From assembly GCA_963792485.1 (NCBI GenBank), contig CAWBWL010000001.1, forward strand, positions 62,001 to 126,000: a stretch of DNA of 64,000 nt, in the 5' to 3' direction. Of this stretch, positions 1 to 10,000 are shown one piece after another (position 1 is the stretch's first letter; the number at the start of each line of letters is the position of its first letter). The notes under the pieces are model-generated. The model had not been told where the DNA came from, did not search any database, and saw nothing but the letters and a program-made list of their open reading frames with translations. Source of the stretch: JANOYJ01 sp963792485 (GTDB lineage Bacteria; Pseudomonadota; Alphaproteobacteria; Rhizobiales; Rhizobiaceae). The position numbers and the translations under genes are program-made.

Positions 1-435
1 CACGGCGCGCCCATGATTGAGGATTTGCTGAAAGCCGGATGCGAAGTGCGGGCTGACGGCGAACTGCAGAAAATCACCGGAACAGTGAAAGCCACGCCGG
101 AAGATTTCGGCCACGAATTTCTCGACAAGATCATTGCCGCCAAACTCGTCGACGGCGTCGACGAAGCCATTGCGCATATCAACCGCTATTCCTCGCACCA
201 CACCGAAGCCGTCATCACCGAAGATGCGGAATTGGCAGAGCGTTTCATGAACGAAATCGACTCAGCCATCCTCCTGCACAACGCCTCCACCCAGTTCGCC
301 GATGGCGGCGAGTTCGGCATGGGCGCCGAGATCGGTATCGCCACCGGTCGCATGCATGCGCGCGGACCGGTCGGAGTCGAACAGCTCACCTCGTTCAAAT
401 ACCGCGTGCGCGGATCGGGCCAGACACGTCCGTGA
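1..435 (+). CDS. proA: Glutamate-5-semialdehyde dehydrogenase (gamma-glutamyl phosphate reductase), C-terminal part
   Basis: NADPH-dependent reduction of gamma-glutamyl phosphate to glutamate-5-semialdehyde, the second step of proline synthesis, in the cytosol. Only the last ~144 codons are present; the frame is open from base 1 and the gene starts outside the window. Recognisable family segments are the IDSAILLHNASTQFADGGEF stretch and the C-terminal RGPVGVEQLTSFKYRVRG block that follows the active-site region. The catalytic Cys lies upstream of the window. The stop codon overlaps the GTG start of nadD by 4 nt, so the two are probably translationally coupled. The proA-nadD-rsfS-rlmH order is common in Hyphomicrobiales. 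Confidence 0.95.
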   Translation, partial: HGAPMIEDLLKAGCEVRADGELQKITGTVKATPEDFGHEFLDKIIAAKLVDGVDEAIAHINRYSSHHTEAVITEDAELAERFMNEIDSAILLHNASTQFADGGEFGMGAEIGIATGRMHARGPVGVEQLTSFKYRVRGSGQTRP

Positions 436-1055
436 GCCTCGATGGCGTTCCCGCGCGGTATCTGAAAATGCCGCACGTCGAAACCGGCATGGCCATCGGC
501 CTGTTCGGCGGCTCGTTCAACCCGCCGCATGCCGGCCATGTTCTGCTCGCCGAAATCGCGCTTCGCCGCCTGCGCCTCGACCAGCTCTGGTGGATCGTCA
601 CGCCCGGCAATCCGCTGAAGAGCCACAGCGAACTGATGCCGCTCAACGACCGCCTCGCGGCCTGCGGGAAGTTGGCCGAAGACCCGCGCATCAAGGTCAC
701 GGCTTTCGAAGCGGCGCATCAGGTGCGCTATACCGAGGACACGCTGAAACTGGTGAAATCCCGCAATCCCGATGTGCATTTCGTCTGGCTGATGGGCGCT
801 GACAATCTGAAAAGCTTCCACCGCTGGCAAAACTGGCAGAAGATCGCCGCGACCTTCCCCCTCGCCGTCATCGACCGCCCCGGCGCAACTTTGTCGTACA
901 TCTCCGCAAAAATGGCCAAAACCTTCGACTACGCCCGCGTCGACGAAGACGACGCGCCGAGATTGGCGCGCATGAAGGCGCCTGCCTGGACGTTTATCCA
1001 CGGGCCGAGGTCAAGCTTGTCATCCAGCGCAATTCGCAGCGCGCAAGGGCGATGA
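432..1055 (+). CDS. nadD: Nicotinate-nucleotide adenylyltransferase
   Basis: Adenylates nicotinate mononucleotide to deamido-NAD, an essential step of NAD synthesis. The protein has 207 residues. The nucleotidyltransferase signature GSFNPPHAGH is near residue 26, and the C-terminal phosphate-binding SSLSSSAIR motif is near residue 194. The first ~18 residues precede the usual family start (MAIGLFGGSF at residue 20), so an internal ATG is possible. I keep GTG at 432 because it overlaps the proA stop. The gap to rsfS is about 110 nt. Confidence 0.95.
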   Translation: MSLDGVPARYLKMPHVETGMAIGLFGGSFNPPHAGHVLLAEIALRRLRLDQLWWIVTPGNPLKSHSELMPLNDRLAACGKLAEDPRIKVTAFEAAHQVRYTEDTLKLVKSRNPDVHFVWLMGADNLKSFHRWQNWQKIAATFPLAVIDRPGATLSYISAKMAKTFDYARVDEDDAPRLARMKAPAWTFIHGPRSSLSSSAIRSAQGR

Positions 1056-1166
1056 ACTGTCATTTGATCCCGTGAACGATAGCGTCTTGAAACTGTTACC
1101 GTTTCGGGATTATCTAGTATCCGCCGGTTCGGGTGAATCGGCCTAACTGTAGCGAAAGGACAACCA

Positions 1167-1577
1167 CTGAGAACTGCCACGTCAAGGAAGGCGACGAAAG
1201 CTCCTTCTCCCGCTGAGATCGGTGCGGTTACGCCCGCTTCTCAAGCGCTCAACACGATCCTCGCAAGTCTCGAAGACGCCAAGGCCGAGGAAATCATCTC
1301 CATCGACATTCAGGGCAAATCTGCGCTCGCCGATCACATGGTGATCGCCTCCGGCCGCTCGAACCGCCACGTGTCCGCCGTCAGCGACCAGGTCATCTCG
1401 GCGCTGAAGGACGCAGGTCTTGGCAATCCCAAAATCGAGGGCCTCGAAGGCGCCGATTGGGTGCTGATCGATGCGGGCGATGTCATTGTGCATGTCTTCC
1501 GCCCGGAAGTGCGCGAATTCTACAATCTGGAAAAGATGTGGACCGCGCCTGATCTCGGCGAACCCACGCGTCACTGA
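1167..1577 (+). CDS. rsfS: Ribosomal silencing factor RsfS, with an apparent CTG start
   Basis: RsfS binds ribosomal protein L14 and blocks subunit joining in stationary phase or starvation. The conserved core (SLEDAKAEEIISIDIQGKSA, then ADHMVIASGRS and the DAGDVIVHVF region) starts well upstream of the first in-frame ATG (1338), which would delete a third of the fold. Reading back, the only suitable initiation site is CTG at 1167, six bases after an AAAGGA Shine-Dalgarno sequence at 1155-1160. No in-frame ATG, GTG or TTG lies between 1167 and 1338. The alternative is a one-base insertion that turned ATG into ACTG. The product has 136 residues and is followed by rlmH after 10 nt. Confidence 0.85.
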   Translation: MRTATSRKATKAPSPAEIGAVTPASQALNTILASLEDAKAEEIISIDIQGKSALADHMVIASGRSNRHVSAVSDQVISALKDAGLGNPKIEGLEGADWVLIDAGDVIVHVFRPEVREFYNLEKMWTAPDLGEPTRH

Positions 1578-1587
1578 CAGATAGTCA

Positions 1588-2070
1588 GTGCGCCTCGCCA
1601 TCCACGCCGTCGGGCGCATGAAGTCCGGCCCGGAGCGCGAGCTTGCGCAGCGCTATCTGGACCGCCTGTCCAAATCCGGCCCGGCGCTGGGACTGGAATT
1701 TGCCGGCGTGAGCGAGATCGTCGAAAGCCGGTCGCGCGAGGCGATGCAGCGCAAGCAGGAAGAAGCCGCCAAACTCCTCGAAACGCTGCAGACCGGCACA
1801 ATTCTTGTATTGCTGGACGAGCGCGGCAAAAACCCCTCATCCGCAGAACTCGCAGCCCTCATCGCGAAGCACCGCGATGCGGGCGCGCGGACCATGGTCT
1901 TCGCCATTGGCGGTCCGGATGGACACGAACCCGCGCTTCAAGCCAAAGCGCAGCACGTGATTGCGTTCGGCGTGATGAGCTTTCCACACCAGATCATGCG
2001 CATTCTGCTCGCAGAACAGCTCTACCGTGCAGCCACCATACTCTCCGGTCATCCGTATCACCGGGAATAG
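1588..2070 (+). CDS. rlmH: 23S rRNA (pseudouridine1915-N3)-methyltransferase
   Basis: SPOUT-class methyltransferase that methylates pseudouridine 1915 in helix 69 of 23S rRNA, using SAM. The product has 160 residues, the normal family length. The deep trefoil-knot motifs are visible: LVLLDERGK near residue 74, the glycine-rich FAIGGPDGH loop near residue 107, and the C-terminal LLAEQLYRA...GHPYHRE tail. The start is GTG at 1588, just after rsfS, as in most alphaproteobacteria. After this gene the usual peptidase neighbours are missing and the glycan locus begins. Confidence 0.96.
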   Translation: MRLAIHAVGRMKSGPERELAQRYLDRLSKSGPALGLEFAGVSEIVESRSREAMQRKQEEAAKLLETLQTGTILVLLDERGKNPSSAELAALIAKHRDAGARTMVFAIGGPDGHEPALQAKAQHVIAFGVMSFPHQIMRILLAEQLYRAATILSGHPYHRE

Positions 2071-2159
2071 AGCGCAGCGCGATGCTGTCCGCACTTGCCT
2101 GCCAGCATCAAATCTGATTTGCAGCGGCGGGCTGATTTGCGGATGAGACGACCTCACAC

Positions 2160-4580
2160 ATGTTAGAGATCGGGTGGCAATCGGCTGTTTCCTTCCTGGG
2201 CGTCCTGGCGCTTGCCAGCCTTTCAGGTATGGGTATTGCCGGCCGCGCGCGATGGCTCGACTGCGAGTTTAAGTCCGGCCTCTCTTTGGCGGTTGGCGTG
2301 GCCCTTGGCCCCTTTTTGATCGGATTGGCGACGGTCTTGGCGCTGCGCCTGGCTCCCGGCGCGAGCCATATGACGCACTTTTGGACTGTCATCGCGCTGC
2401 TCGCGCCTTTGGCTGCGCTCGGGGTGAAACCGGCCCTGTCTGCGGTCCGGCGGCTCCACCAAGATATTCACGGATTGCGGCTTGGCTTGCTCGCCCCGCT
2501 GGCTGCGTGCGGTCTTCTTCTCTTCATAACGCTGTTCACGCCCCTCACGCAGAACGACGCCCTGGAATATGCCATTATTGTGGACCGGATATTCGAGCTT
2601 GGCTCGCTGGCATCCTATCCCATGCTGCATCCGGAGACCGAACCGTCCGGCTTTTTCGCCCCCTGGACGCATCCGCCGCTCTTCCCGGCTTTGCTCTATT
2701 TTACCAAGCTCATGAACACGGCCGCGCAAATGCCTGCGCTGGAGCGGCTGATCGGGCCTTGGGCGCTGATCCTGTGCGGTCTTTTGTCGGCGTCCCTTGC
2801 GCGGCTGTGCGGGTTCAGGGCAAGCGGGCTGGCATGTGTCGCTGTGGTGACGCCGCCGCTGGCGTTTCTCGGCGCCGCCAACGGCCTGATCAATTCGCTC
2901 GCCATGCTGGGCTTTGCGCTGCCCCTGTGCCTGGTGGCGGCAGGCGTCCGTTCCGGGGAGCGCCTTGCCATTCTGACCGGTCTTGCGCTTGGCGCAGGCG
3001 CCTGGGCGCATTCGCAAAGCATATTGCTTTTTCCCCTTGTGATGGGCGCGCTGATCGTGCGCGACAGGATCGTCAGGGGCAGCATTTCATGGCGTCCGTT
3101 GATCCTGACCGCCGCTGCGGGGATCGCTGTTGGACTATGGCCCTATCTATGGAATTTCATGCTGTTCGGCGCTCCAGTATCCGACGACTGGGCGCTTCGG
3201 TCCCATCTTGAACAGGACTGGATCAGTTACTTTGAAATTGACAGGGGTCTCAGCGCATGGCCTGCAAAAATAGTCTATGGCCTGATGAAGATGATTACCG
3301 CGCCCGAGGCCTATGGCGCGGTATTCTTGCTGGCGCTGCCCCAGGCCGTTGCGCTCATTCGTCAGACCAGAGCGAGCGGCGTGCCATCATCTGCCGGCGG
3401 ACCGCAAATCGAGCAGCAGAGGTCCATCGCCCTTGTTCCGGTGATCTTCATCGCGCTCTATCTGCTGGGAGTCTGCGCCACTTTGCTCGCGGGCGATGTC
3501 ACCATTGTCAAAAACGAGCGCTACTTCCTCATCATTCTGCCCGCAGCCGCTGTTCTGGCGGCCGGATTGCCCGGACTTCTAGGCAGGAACTCGCCCTCCT
3601 GGTCCCGGCTCGCACGGAGGGTGCTGACTGCCGTGCTGCTCGCCCAGGCTGGTTTTCTCACCGCTTATGCGTTTGACCGCAACCTGATCTTGAACCGGAG
3701 TTTCGGCCAGCCGCTTGAAACGTCCCTGAGGGCGCGCGGCGAGTTCGCGCTGTCCTATTTCCTGCGCGATCACGCACCCGAACAGGCAATTGTTCTCAGC
3801 CTCAAGGCCGCGGATATGTTCTATGCCAAACGCAAAATGGTCAGTCATCTCGACCCGCGCCTTGCAAATTTCTACGCAGCCCCATCGCCGCAGTCGGCGC
3901 GGGACGAACTCGCCAAGCTCGGCGTAAGCTTTGTCCATGTGCCGAGCTACGCCATGCCGACTTTCTACAGCAGCCCCCTCAAACAAATTCTCGCTGATCC
4001 GGCCCAGGCGTCGCTGCGTTTTGAAAACAATGATGGTCAGGTGTTCGAACTTGTTACCTCAAATCAGAGCCTCGCCAGATCGGTAAATGCCACCCCCGGC
4101 GCATGGCCGTGGGAAGAAGCGCAGGGAATTGTGTTCGGAAGCCGCAAACGAATGGGCAGGCTCACCGGCGGTTTCACGCCTGTCCAGGGGTCGCAACTCA
4201 AAAGTGATTCTTATCTTCGACACGCTCTCGCGCGCCATTTTTCCGCGACCTTCCGGATGGGCAAGGATGGAGTTCCAGCTTTCGCGGCATTTTCGCCCGG
4301 TGATGAAGTCGTCGCCCGGCTTGTTTTGTCAGGCAAATGCCATTTCATGATCCATGCGATCGAACAGCCCGTTGACGGCGGAGATGCGCCTCAACCGCGA
4401 CTTGTGGCGACGGCTCTGGTGGAACCCCGAACGAGCCCGCTTGAATTGCCTGTCCGCTTCAAATCCAACGCCAAGGGGATTGCACTGAGCCTGACCGCGT
4501 CCGGCGATTGCGCGGTTGACGTAAAAAATGTTGAACTGTTGATACTTTCCGCTGATAAGGCCATGGGTCTTTCAAACTAG
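2160..4580 (+). CDS. GT-C-like membrane glycosyltransferase with large extracytoplasmic C-terminus
   Basis: A protein of 806 residues with roughly a dozen hydrophobic helices in the first ~500 residues and a ~300-residue soluble tail. The first large loop holds NDALEY (near residue 131), an acidic pair placed like the catalytic acid of ArnT/PMT-type GT-C enzymes, followed by GFFAPWTHPP near residue 165. The protein at 7050-10217 carries the same two motifs (NDPLEY, GFFGPWTHPP), so the two are paralogues. By family analogy it would use a polyprenyl-phosphate sugar at the periplasmic face; donor and acceptor are unknown. The frame is intact. GT2 and flippase genes follow. Confidence 0.7.
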   Translation: MLEIGWQSAVSFLGVLALASLSGMGIAGRARWLDCEFKSGLSLAVGVALGPFLIGLATVLALRLAPGASHMTHFWTVIALLAPLAALGVKPALSAVRRLHQDIHGLRLGLLAPLAACGLLLFITLFTPLTQNDALEYAIIVDRIFELGSLASYPMLHPETEPSGFFAPWTHPPLFPALLYFTKLMNTAAQMPALERLIGPWALILCGLLSASLARLCGFRASGLACVAVVTPPLAFLGAANGLINSLAMLGFALPLCLVAAGVRSGERLAILTGLALGAGAWAHSQSILLFPLVMGALIVRDRIVRGSISWRPLILTAAAGIAVGLWPYLWNFMLFGAPVSDDWALRSHLEQDWISYFEIDRGLSAWPAKIVYGLMKMITAPEAYGAVFLLALPQAVALIRQTRASGVPSSAGGPQIEQQRSIALVPVIFIALYLLGVCATLLAGDVTIVKNERYFLIILPAAAVLAAGLPGLLGRNSPSWSRLARRVLTAVLLAQAGFLTAYAFDRNLILNRSFGQPLETSLRARGEFALSYFLRDHAPEQAIVLSLKAADMFYAKRKMVSHLDPRLANFYAAPSPQSARDELAKLGVSFVHVPSYAMPTFYSSPLKQILADPAQASLRFENNDGQVFELVTSNQSLARSVNATPGAWPWEEAQGIVFGSRKRMGRLTGGFTPVQGSQLKSDSYLRHALARHFSATFRMGKDGVPAFAAFSPGDEVVARLVLSGKCHFMIHAIEQPVDGGDAPQPRLVATALVEPRTSPLELPVRFKSNAKGIALSLTASGDCAVDVKNVELLILSADKAMGLSN

Positions 4581-4702
4581 CTCTCCGGCATTTAACCGGC
4601 ATTCAAGGAGCATCTGCACAGCGCCTCGCGTCCCACCCAAGCTGTCCGGTTCCGGGCGCCGTTGGACATTTGTCTCTGGGGCGCAGTTTCATCAGGAAAA
4701 AA

Positions 4703-5698
4703 ATGTACAAGAAACACTCAATCGCCGTTGTCGTGCCAGCGCATAACGAGGAAACCCAGATCAACAAGGTGATCGACACCATGCCGGAGCTGGTGGACAA
4801 GATCATCATCGTCAATGACTGCAGCCGCGACCGCACCGCGCAGGTCGTGATGGACAACCCCGCCTCGGCCCGCGGCAAGGTCATGCTGATTTCCCATGAA
4901 GTCAACCAGGGCGTCGGCGGCGCGATTGCCACCGGCTACAAATGGTGCCGCGACAACAAGATTGACATTGCCGTGGTCATGGCGGGCGACGCGCAGATGG
5001 ACCCGGATGATTTGCCGGCGCTTCTTGACCCAGTCGTCGAAAACCGGACCGATTATTCCAAAGGCAACCGGCTTGTGTCTGCTGACGCGTTCACAAAGAT
5101 CCCGAAAGTCCGGCTGTTTGGAAACGCCGCTCTTTCGCTGCTGACCAAGATCGCTTCCGGCTATTGGCATGTCGCCGATTCCCAGACGGGCTACACCGCC
5201 ATCAATGCGCTCGGTCTGAAATTGATTGACTGGGACAAGATGTACAAGCGCTACGGCCAGCCGAACGATGTTCTGGTCAAGCTGAACGTGGCGGGGCTGC
5301 GCGTGCTCGATATTCCGATCAAGCCCGTTTACAATGTCGGCGAGCAATCAGGCATCCAGGTCAGAAAAGTTCTGTTCTCGATCAGCGGCCTGCTGCTGCG
5401 CCTGTTTTTCTGGCGTCTCAAGGAAAAATACGTCATCCGGAGTTTCCATCCGCTGGTGTTCTTTTACCTGTTTGGTTTTTTTGGAATGATCCTGGGCAGC
5501 CTCTTGTTCCTGCGGATCGCCTACATCCTGTTCGCCACCGGCAGCGTCCCGGAAATTTCGTTCTTGACCTGGCTGTTCACGCTCGGAATGACGTTCAACT
5601 CCTTCGCCTTCGCCATGTGGTTTGACTATGAGGAGAACAAACATTTGAACCCGCCTTTGCAGAGCCAGGATCTGGCGCAATTGGGTCACACGCGTTGA
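4703..5698 (+). CDS. Family 2 glycosyltransferase, polyprenyl-phosphate sugar synthase type
   Basis: GT-A fold glycosyltransferase of 331 residues. The N-terminus IAVVVPAHNEE, the acidic VNDCSRDRT strand and GDAQMDPDD (near residue 94) match the DPM1/GT2 nucleotide-sugar and metal site. Two C-terminal hydrophobic segments (around residues 250-275 and 290-312) anchor it in the inner membrane. It probably loads a sugar onto undecaprenyl phosphate for the adjacent GT-C enzymes. ATG at 4703 is chosen because AGGA lies five bases upstream; a TTG at 4670 is in frame but has poor spacing. The stop abuts the flippase start. Confidence 0.85.
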   Translation: MYKKHSIAVVVPAHNEETQINKVIDTMPELVDKIIIVNDCSRDRTAQVVMDNPASARGKVMLISHEVNQGVGGAIATGYKWCRDNKIDIAVVMAGDAQMDPDDLPALLDPVVENRTDYSKGNRLVSADAFTKIPKVRLFGNAALSLLTKIASGYWHVADSQTGYTAINALGLKLIDWDKMYKRYGQPNDVLVKLNVAGLRVLDIPIKPVYNVGEQSGIQVRKVLFSISGLLLRLFFWRLKEKYVIRSFHPLVFFYLFGFFGMILGSLLFLRIAYILFATGSVPEISFLTWLFTLGMTFNSFAFAMWFDYEENKHLNPPLQSQDLAQLGHTR

Positions 5699-5700
5699 AC

Positions 5701-7002
5701 ATGCGCGGCGCGGTCCGCAGCCTCTGGGATCAATCCTTCAGGGTGGGCATGGCGCGCAACATATCGCTGACCATGATCAGCTTTGTCATTCTCGCGGCGA
5801 GCGGGATTTTGATCAATATTTTTGTAGTGGCGGCACGGGATTCCGCCTCGCTTGGCGTGTTCAACCAGGCCTACTCGATCTACATCGTCGTCTCGCAGTT
5901 TGCCGTGTCTGGAATTCATTATTCCGTCATGCGCAATGCGGCCTTTCATGAGGATTCCCGTCTCGAGCTCGGACGCATATTGTCCAGCGCCATCCTGCCC
6001 TCGGTGATTTTGGGTGCACTGTTTGCGATTGCTCTGTTCTTCGCCGAACCGTGGCTTTCGCGGATTTTTGACAGCGCGCAGACGGGCCGGGCCATTTCGA
6101 TCTCGGCGCTTGGGCTGATCCTGTTTCCGTTGAACAAGGTCCTGATTTCCTTCATCAACGGACTTCGCCACATGGCGGCCTTCGCATTCTTGCATGCGCT
6201 GCGCTATGTCATCGTCGCGATTGTGGCCATCGGTGTGGCATTCTCCAGTTTTCCGTTTGAATACGCGCTTTACTGCTTCCTCATCGCCGAAGCTGTCACC
6301 TGTATGCTTGCCCTCGCCTATATCGCCTCACAACGGCTTTGTGAGCTGCGGCTTCCCGATATGCACTGGATCACGCGCCACTTCGTGTTCGGCGGCAAAA
6401 GCATGGCGGCGGGGCTGTTCGGGGAAATCAACACCCGCATTGACGTTTTGATGCTGGGCCTGTTCCTGTCCGATTCGGATGTGGGCATTTACAGTTTTGC
6501 CGCCTTCGTTCTGGACGGCCTCTTTCATCTTCTTGCCATGCTGCGGGTCAACTTCAACCCCTATCTGGTCGGAGCCCTGCGCGACAAGAAACAAGACGAT
6601 CTGGACGCGCTTCTGCGCAAGACGCGCGTCAGGGTACCGCTGGCAATGGCGGTCTTGTCTATCCTTGCAATTGCCGCCTTTTACATCCTGTGCACGCAGA
6701 TACTGCCGGGCCGGAACCTGCTCGAAGGCATGCCCAGCCTCGTCATTCTGTTGACTGGCATGGTCGTCGTTTCAGGCTTCGTGCCTTACGACAATCTGAT
6801 GCTGGCAAGCGGCCGGCCCGGCTACCAGACCCTGCAGCAAATGACGGCGGTTCTCGCCAATGTTATTGGCAATCTCCTGTTCATTCCGCTCTTTCACATC
6901 GAAGGCGCGGCGCTTGGCACAGCTTGCGGATTTATTTTGGGAACTCTAATGCTGATCTTCATGTCCAGGCGGATGCTGGGCTGGAATCTTCTGTCGGCGT
7001 AA
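5701..7002 (+). CDS. Wzx-like polysaccharide/lipid flippase (MOP superfamily)
   Basis: Integral membrane protein of 433 residues with about 12-14 predicted helices evenly spaced along its length, typical of Wzx/MVF exporters that flip undecaprenyl-linked glycans. The N-terminus (NISLTMISFVILAASG) and the mid-protein segment starting FGGKSMAAGLFGEINTR resemble polysaccharide-biosynthesis transporters. ATG at 5701 is used; TTG at 5695 is in frame and overlaps the stop of the GT2 gene, so coupling is likely either way. Position between GT2 and GT-C genes supports a role in envelope glycan export. Confidence 0.8.
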   Translation: MRGAVRSLWDQSFRVGMARNISLTMISFVILAASGILINIFVVAARDSASLGVFNQAYSIYIVVSQFAVSGIHYSVMRNAAFHEDSRLELGRILSSAILPSVILGALFAIALFFAEPWLSRIFDSAQTGRAISISALGLILFPLNKVLISFINGLRHMAAFAFLHALRYVIVAIVAIGVAFSSFPFEYALYCFLIAEAVTCMLALAYIASQRLCELRLPDMHWITRHFVFGGKSMAAGLFGEINTRIDVLMLGLFLSDSDVGIYSFAAFVLDGLFHLLAMLRVNFNPYLVGALRDKKQDDLDALLRKTRVRVPLAMAVLSILAIAAFYILCTQILPGRNLLEGMPSLVILLTGMVVVSGFVPYDNLMLASGRPGYQTLQQMTAVLANVIGNLLFIPLFHIEGAALGTACGFILGTLMLIFMSRRMLGWNLLSA

Positions 7003-7049
7003 TTTTGCCGAGGGGGCGCACAAATATGGTTTGGCGCGGAGGGAAATAG

Positions 7050-10000
7050 ATGATTGCTCACTCCGCTCTCTGGTACGCCGCCGCCGGTCTTGCGCTGCTG
7101 AGCTCCTACCTTGTTTTCGCCGCAGGATTCCACCGGCTGATTGCTCTTTCGAAACTATTTCCGGAGCCGTGCGCCGGACAGCGTTTGAGCATCGCCCTTT
7201 TGTTTGGACCCGTCGCCGGAGCGTGGACTTTCGGAATGGCCCTCAGGCTTTATCCCGGGGCTGGAAGCTGGCTTTACATCGCGGTCTGCGCGGGCATCTG
7301 GCTTGCCATAGCCTTCACCGGGCGGCGTTTGCTGTCCCGTGACATTGGACAATTCCTTGCACGCCTGAAGCGGCAGTCGCTCACAGCGCTGCATTTCTGG
7401 TCGCTTGTCATCATTGTGCTTGTTCTGCTTGGCGCGCTGGCGCGGATCGCCTGGGTCAACATATGGGTGCCGCCCTATGGCAATGATCCGCTCGAATATA
7501 TGACCGTCGCCCGTTTGATCACAGGCAAGATGGCGCTTTCCGGCGTCTATCCGCCCATCGACACATCGGTAACGGCAGGTTTTTTCGGCCCCTGGACCCA
7601 CCCTCCGGGCTTCGTGCTTCTCATGAGCTGGGCGCAGCTGCTGCAGGGCGACTATTACAATGCGGGCGCCATAAAGTTCATCGACACCTATTTTCTGGCC
7701 GCGGGCGCATTCGTCGTATTTGTGTTCGCAGGCGGAGCCCTGAATTTCAGGGGCATCATCGCGGCAACACTTTACATCTTGACGCCCCTGCTTCTGACAC
7801 AGGCATTTGAGCATCATATCGACATCAGCCGGATCGGGCTGTGGACCGGCGCGTTCCTGGCGGTGACGGCCTGGGCGCGCGATCCAAGACCGCTCCCGAG
7901 CATTGCGCTTGGCATCCTGTTTGGACTCGGATGGTTCCTGCATTCCATCGGACTGATCGCGCTCCCGATATTCCTCGTGCTTGCCGTTATCGTCGGGCAA
8001 GGAACGGTTCGAAGCCGGCTTGCCGGCATTGCAATTGTCTTTGCTTCAACCGTCGCAACCGTGCTGGCGGACCTTGTCACCAACTACCGCCTGTTCGGCA
8101 GACTGATCGGCGATCATGTGGACCTGCTCGACTACGCGCCGCTGCGCATTGCCGAGCATTTGCGCTATGCGCGCGGCATCAACACGCCCTATGAAACGCT
8201 GATGAACGGCCTTCTCTCGCCGTTTACCCGCTATGAGCTGGCTGGAATTGTGCCGTGGCTGCTCCTGGTCCTGGCGGTCGTCGTGCCGGTTCTCTGGCTG
8301 ATTTCAGGCAGGACATCCTGGCGTCTGTGGCTGCGCCGCGCCATGCGGCCGGGCGTGGTTCAGGTGACCGCTCTCGCCTGCCTCGGATTTTTCGGGATAA
8401 CGGCTCTGTCGGCGCTGCTCGGCTCCGAGCTCATCGTCAAGAATCTGCGCTATGCGATGACCAATATCGGATTGGCCAGCGTGCTTGTGGCAATCCCTGC
8501 GGACCTCATTTTCCGGCTGATCCGGCGCAGAATGCGGCAGGAGCGCAGCCAGACCCCTAATACGATTCTCTCGCCGCAGATCATGGAGAAACCGGCAACG
8601 AAGAAGCTGATCCAGTGGGGCATCAGCCTGCGGCAATACGCGGCGAAAATCGCGCCGCACATCTCCCTTGTCCCCGCATGGCTTCTCGCCGTCGCCTTCG
8701 CCGCGTCCGCGCTGTACATGTCTTACAGGATCACAGGTTTTGCCAATCTCGACCCGCTCACCAGCCGGGCGTCGGATGATGTGAAATCCGGAATGACCGA
8801 TCACGCCCAGTTCCGCATGATCGCGCGGCTGAACCGGATGATTGAGGAGGGCAAATGGAAACCGTCGGGCAAGGTTCTCGCCTTTCGCGTCGGTGATATC
8901 GCGTACTATGCCAAATTTGACTATATGAGTTATATCGATCCGGCTGTCATGCCGGCGTTCAGGGCGGCGTCGGCGCAGGACGCCTATGGCGAATTCAAAA
9001 AGCTCGGTGTCTCCTACCTGGCGCTGCCTTCCTATCCGCTCCCGGAAATCTACAATTCGGCCATCGGCGCGCTTCTGGCCGATGCAGCGGCGACCCGGAT
9101 TGTCATTTCCGATGACGGGTACCGCGTCTTTGAATTGCTGCAAACACCAGACACGCCGGAAATGAAGCAGGTGGCCAAACAAGGGCCCATCCCTGTCCTG
9201 CAGTTCCCCAAGCCCGCGCGCACCGTTCTGCGCACGCTGCCCGGTTCGGCGACGCCGGTGCAGCTGGACGCCGAATCGCGAATTACCTCAGTTTATGGCG
9301 CGCTGCCCGACGCCACGTTCTTCAACGGCTGGGACCCGCTCTACAACGCGTTCTTCGTCGGCGCGCCGCTGATGACGTCCAATGGCGAGCATTTGCTCAC
9401 TGCCAATATGTCCGGCAGCGGATTTGCCCGCATTGCCCTTGTCTACCAGGGTCAGGAGATACAGCTTCTCTGGGAAGGGCTCATTCCTTCTGAGCAAAGG
9501 CAGATGAGCGCCCATTTTGACCTCGCGCAGATCCGCACGCTTGCCAGTGAAGGCAAGACGGGACCCGAAGATGACTACGGGCTGACTGTCTCCCTCAAGG
9601 CTGGATCATCCATGCGGCTGCAGGACATAACATTCTCAAAGATTGGAGATCGGGCAAGCGTCGAGGTAACCCGTGCCAATATCTTGTCCGGGCTTCTCTT
9701 GAGCGGCCATGATCTTGCCGTGTCCAACTATCCTTCGGACAAGCTGTTTCTGGAGCCCGCTTCCGGCATGCTGGAAGCAAAGGATCTTGACGGGCGCAGA
9801 CTGTCTGTCTCGTTTCCGAGACTGCATTCGCCCGACGGAGAGCTCATAAACCACCTCTATCCCGTCGGCAGGCTGGACAGCACCCTGACGCTTGGCGGCA
9901 TCGGCTACCGCGACGTCTCCCTGTCGGCGCAATGCAGCCGGTTTGAACCGCAGGGCGCGGCGGAGTTCTCTGATCTCGAATTGTTCAAGGACCGCTATTT

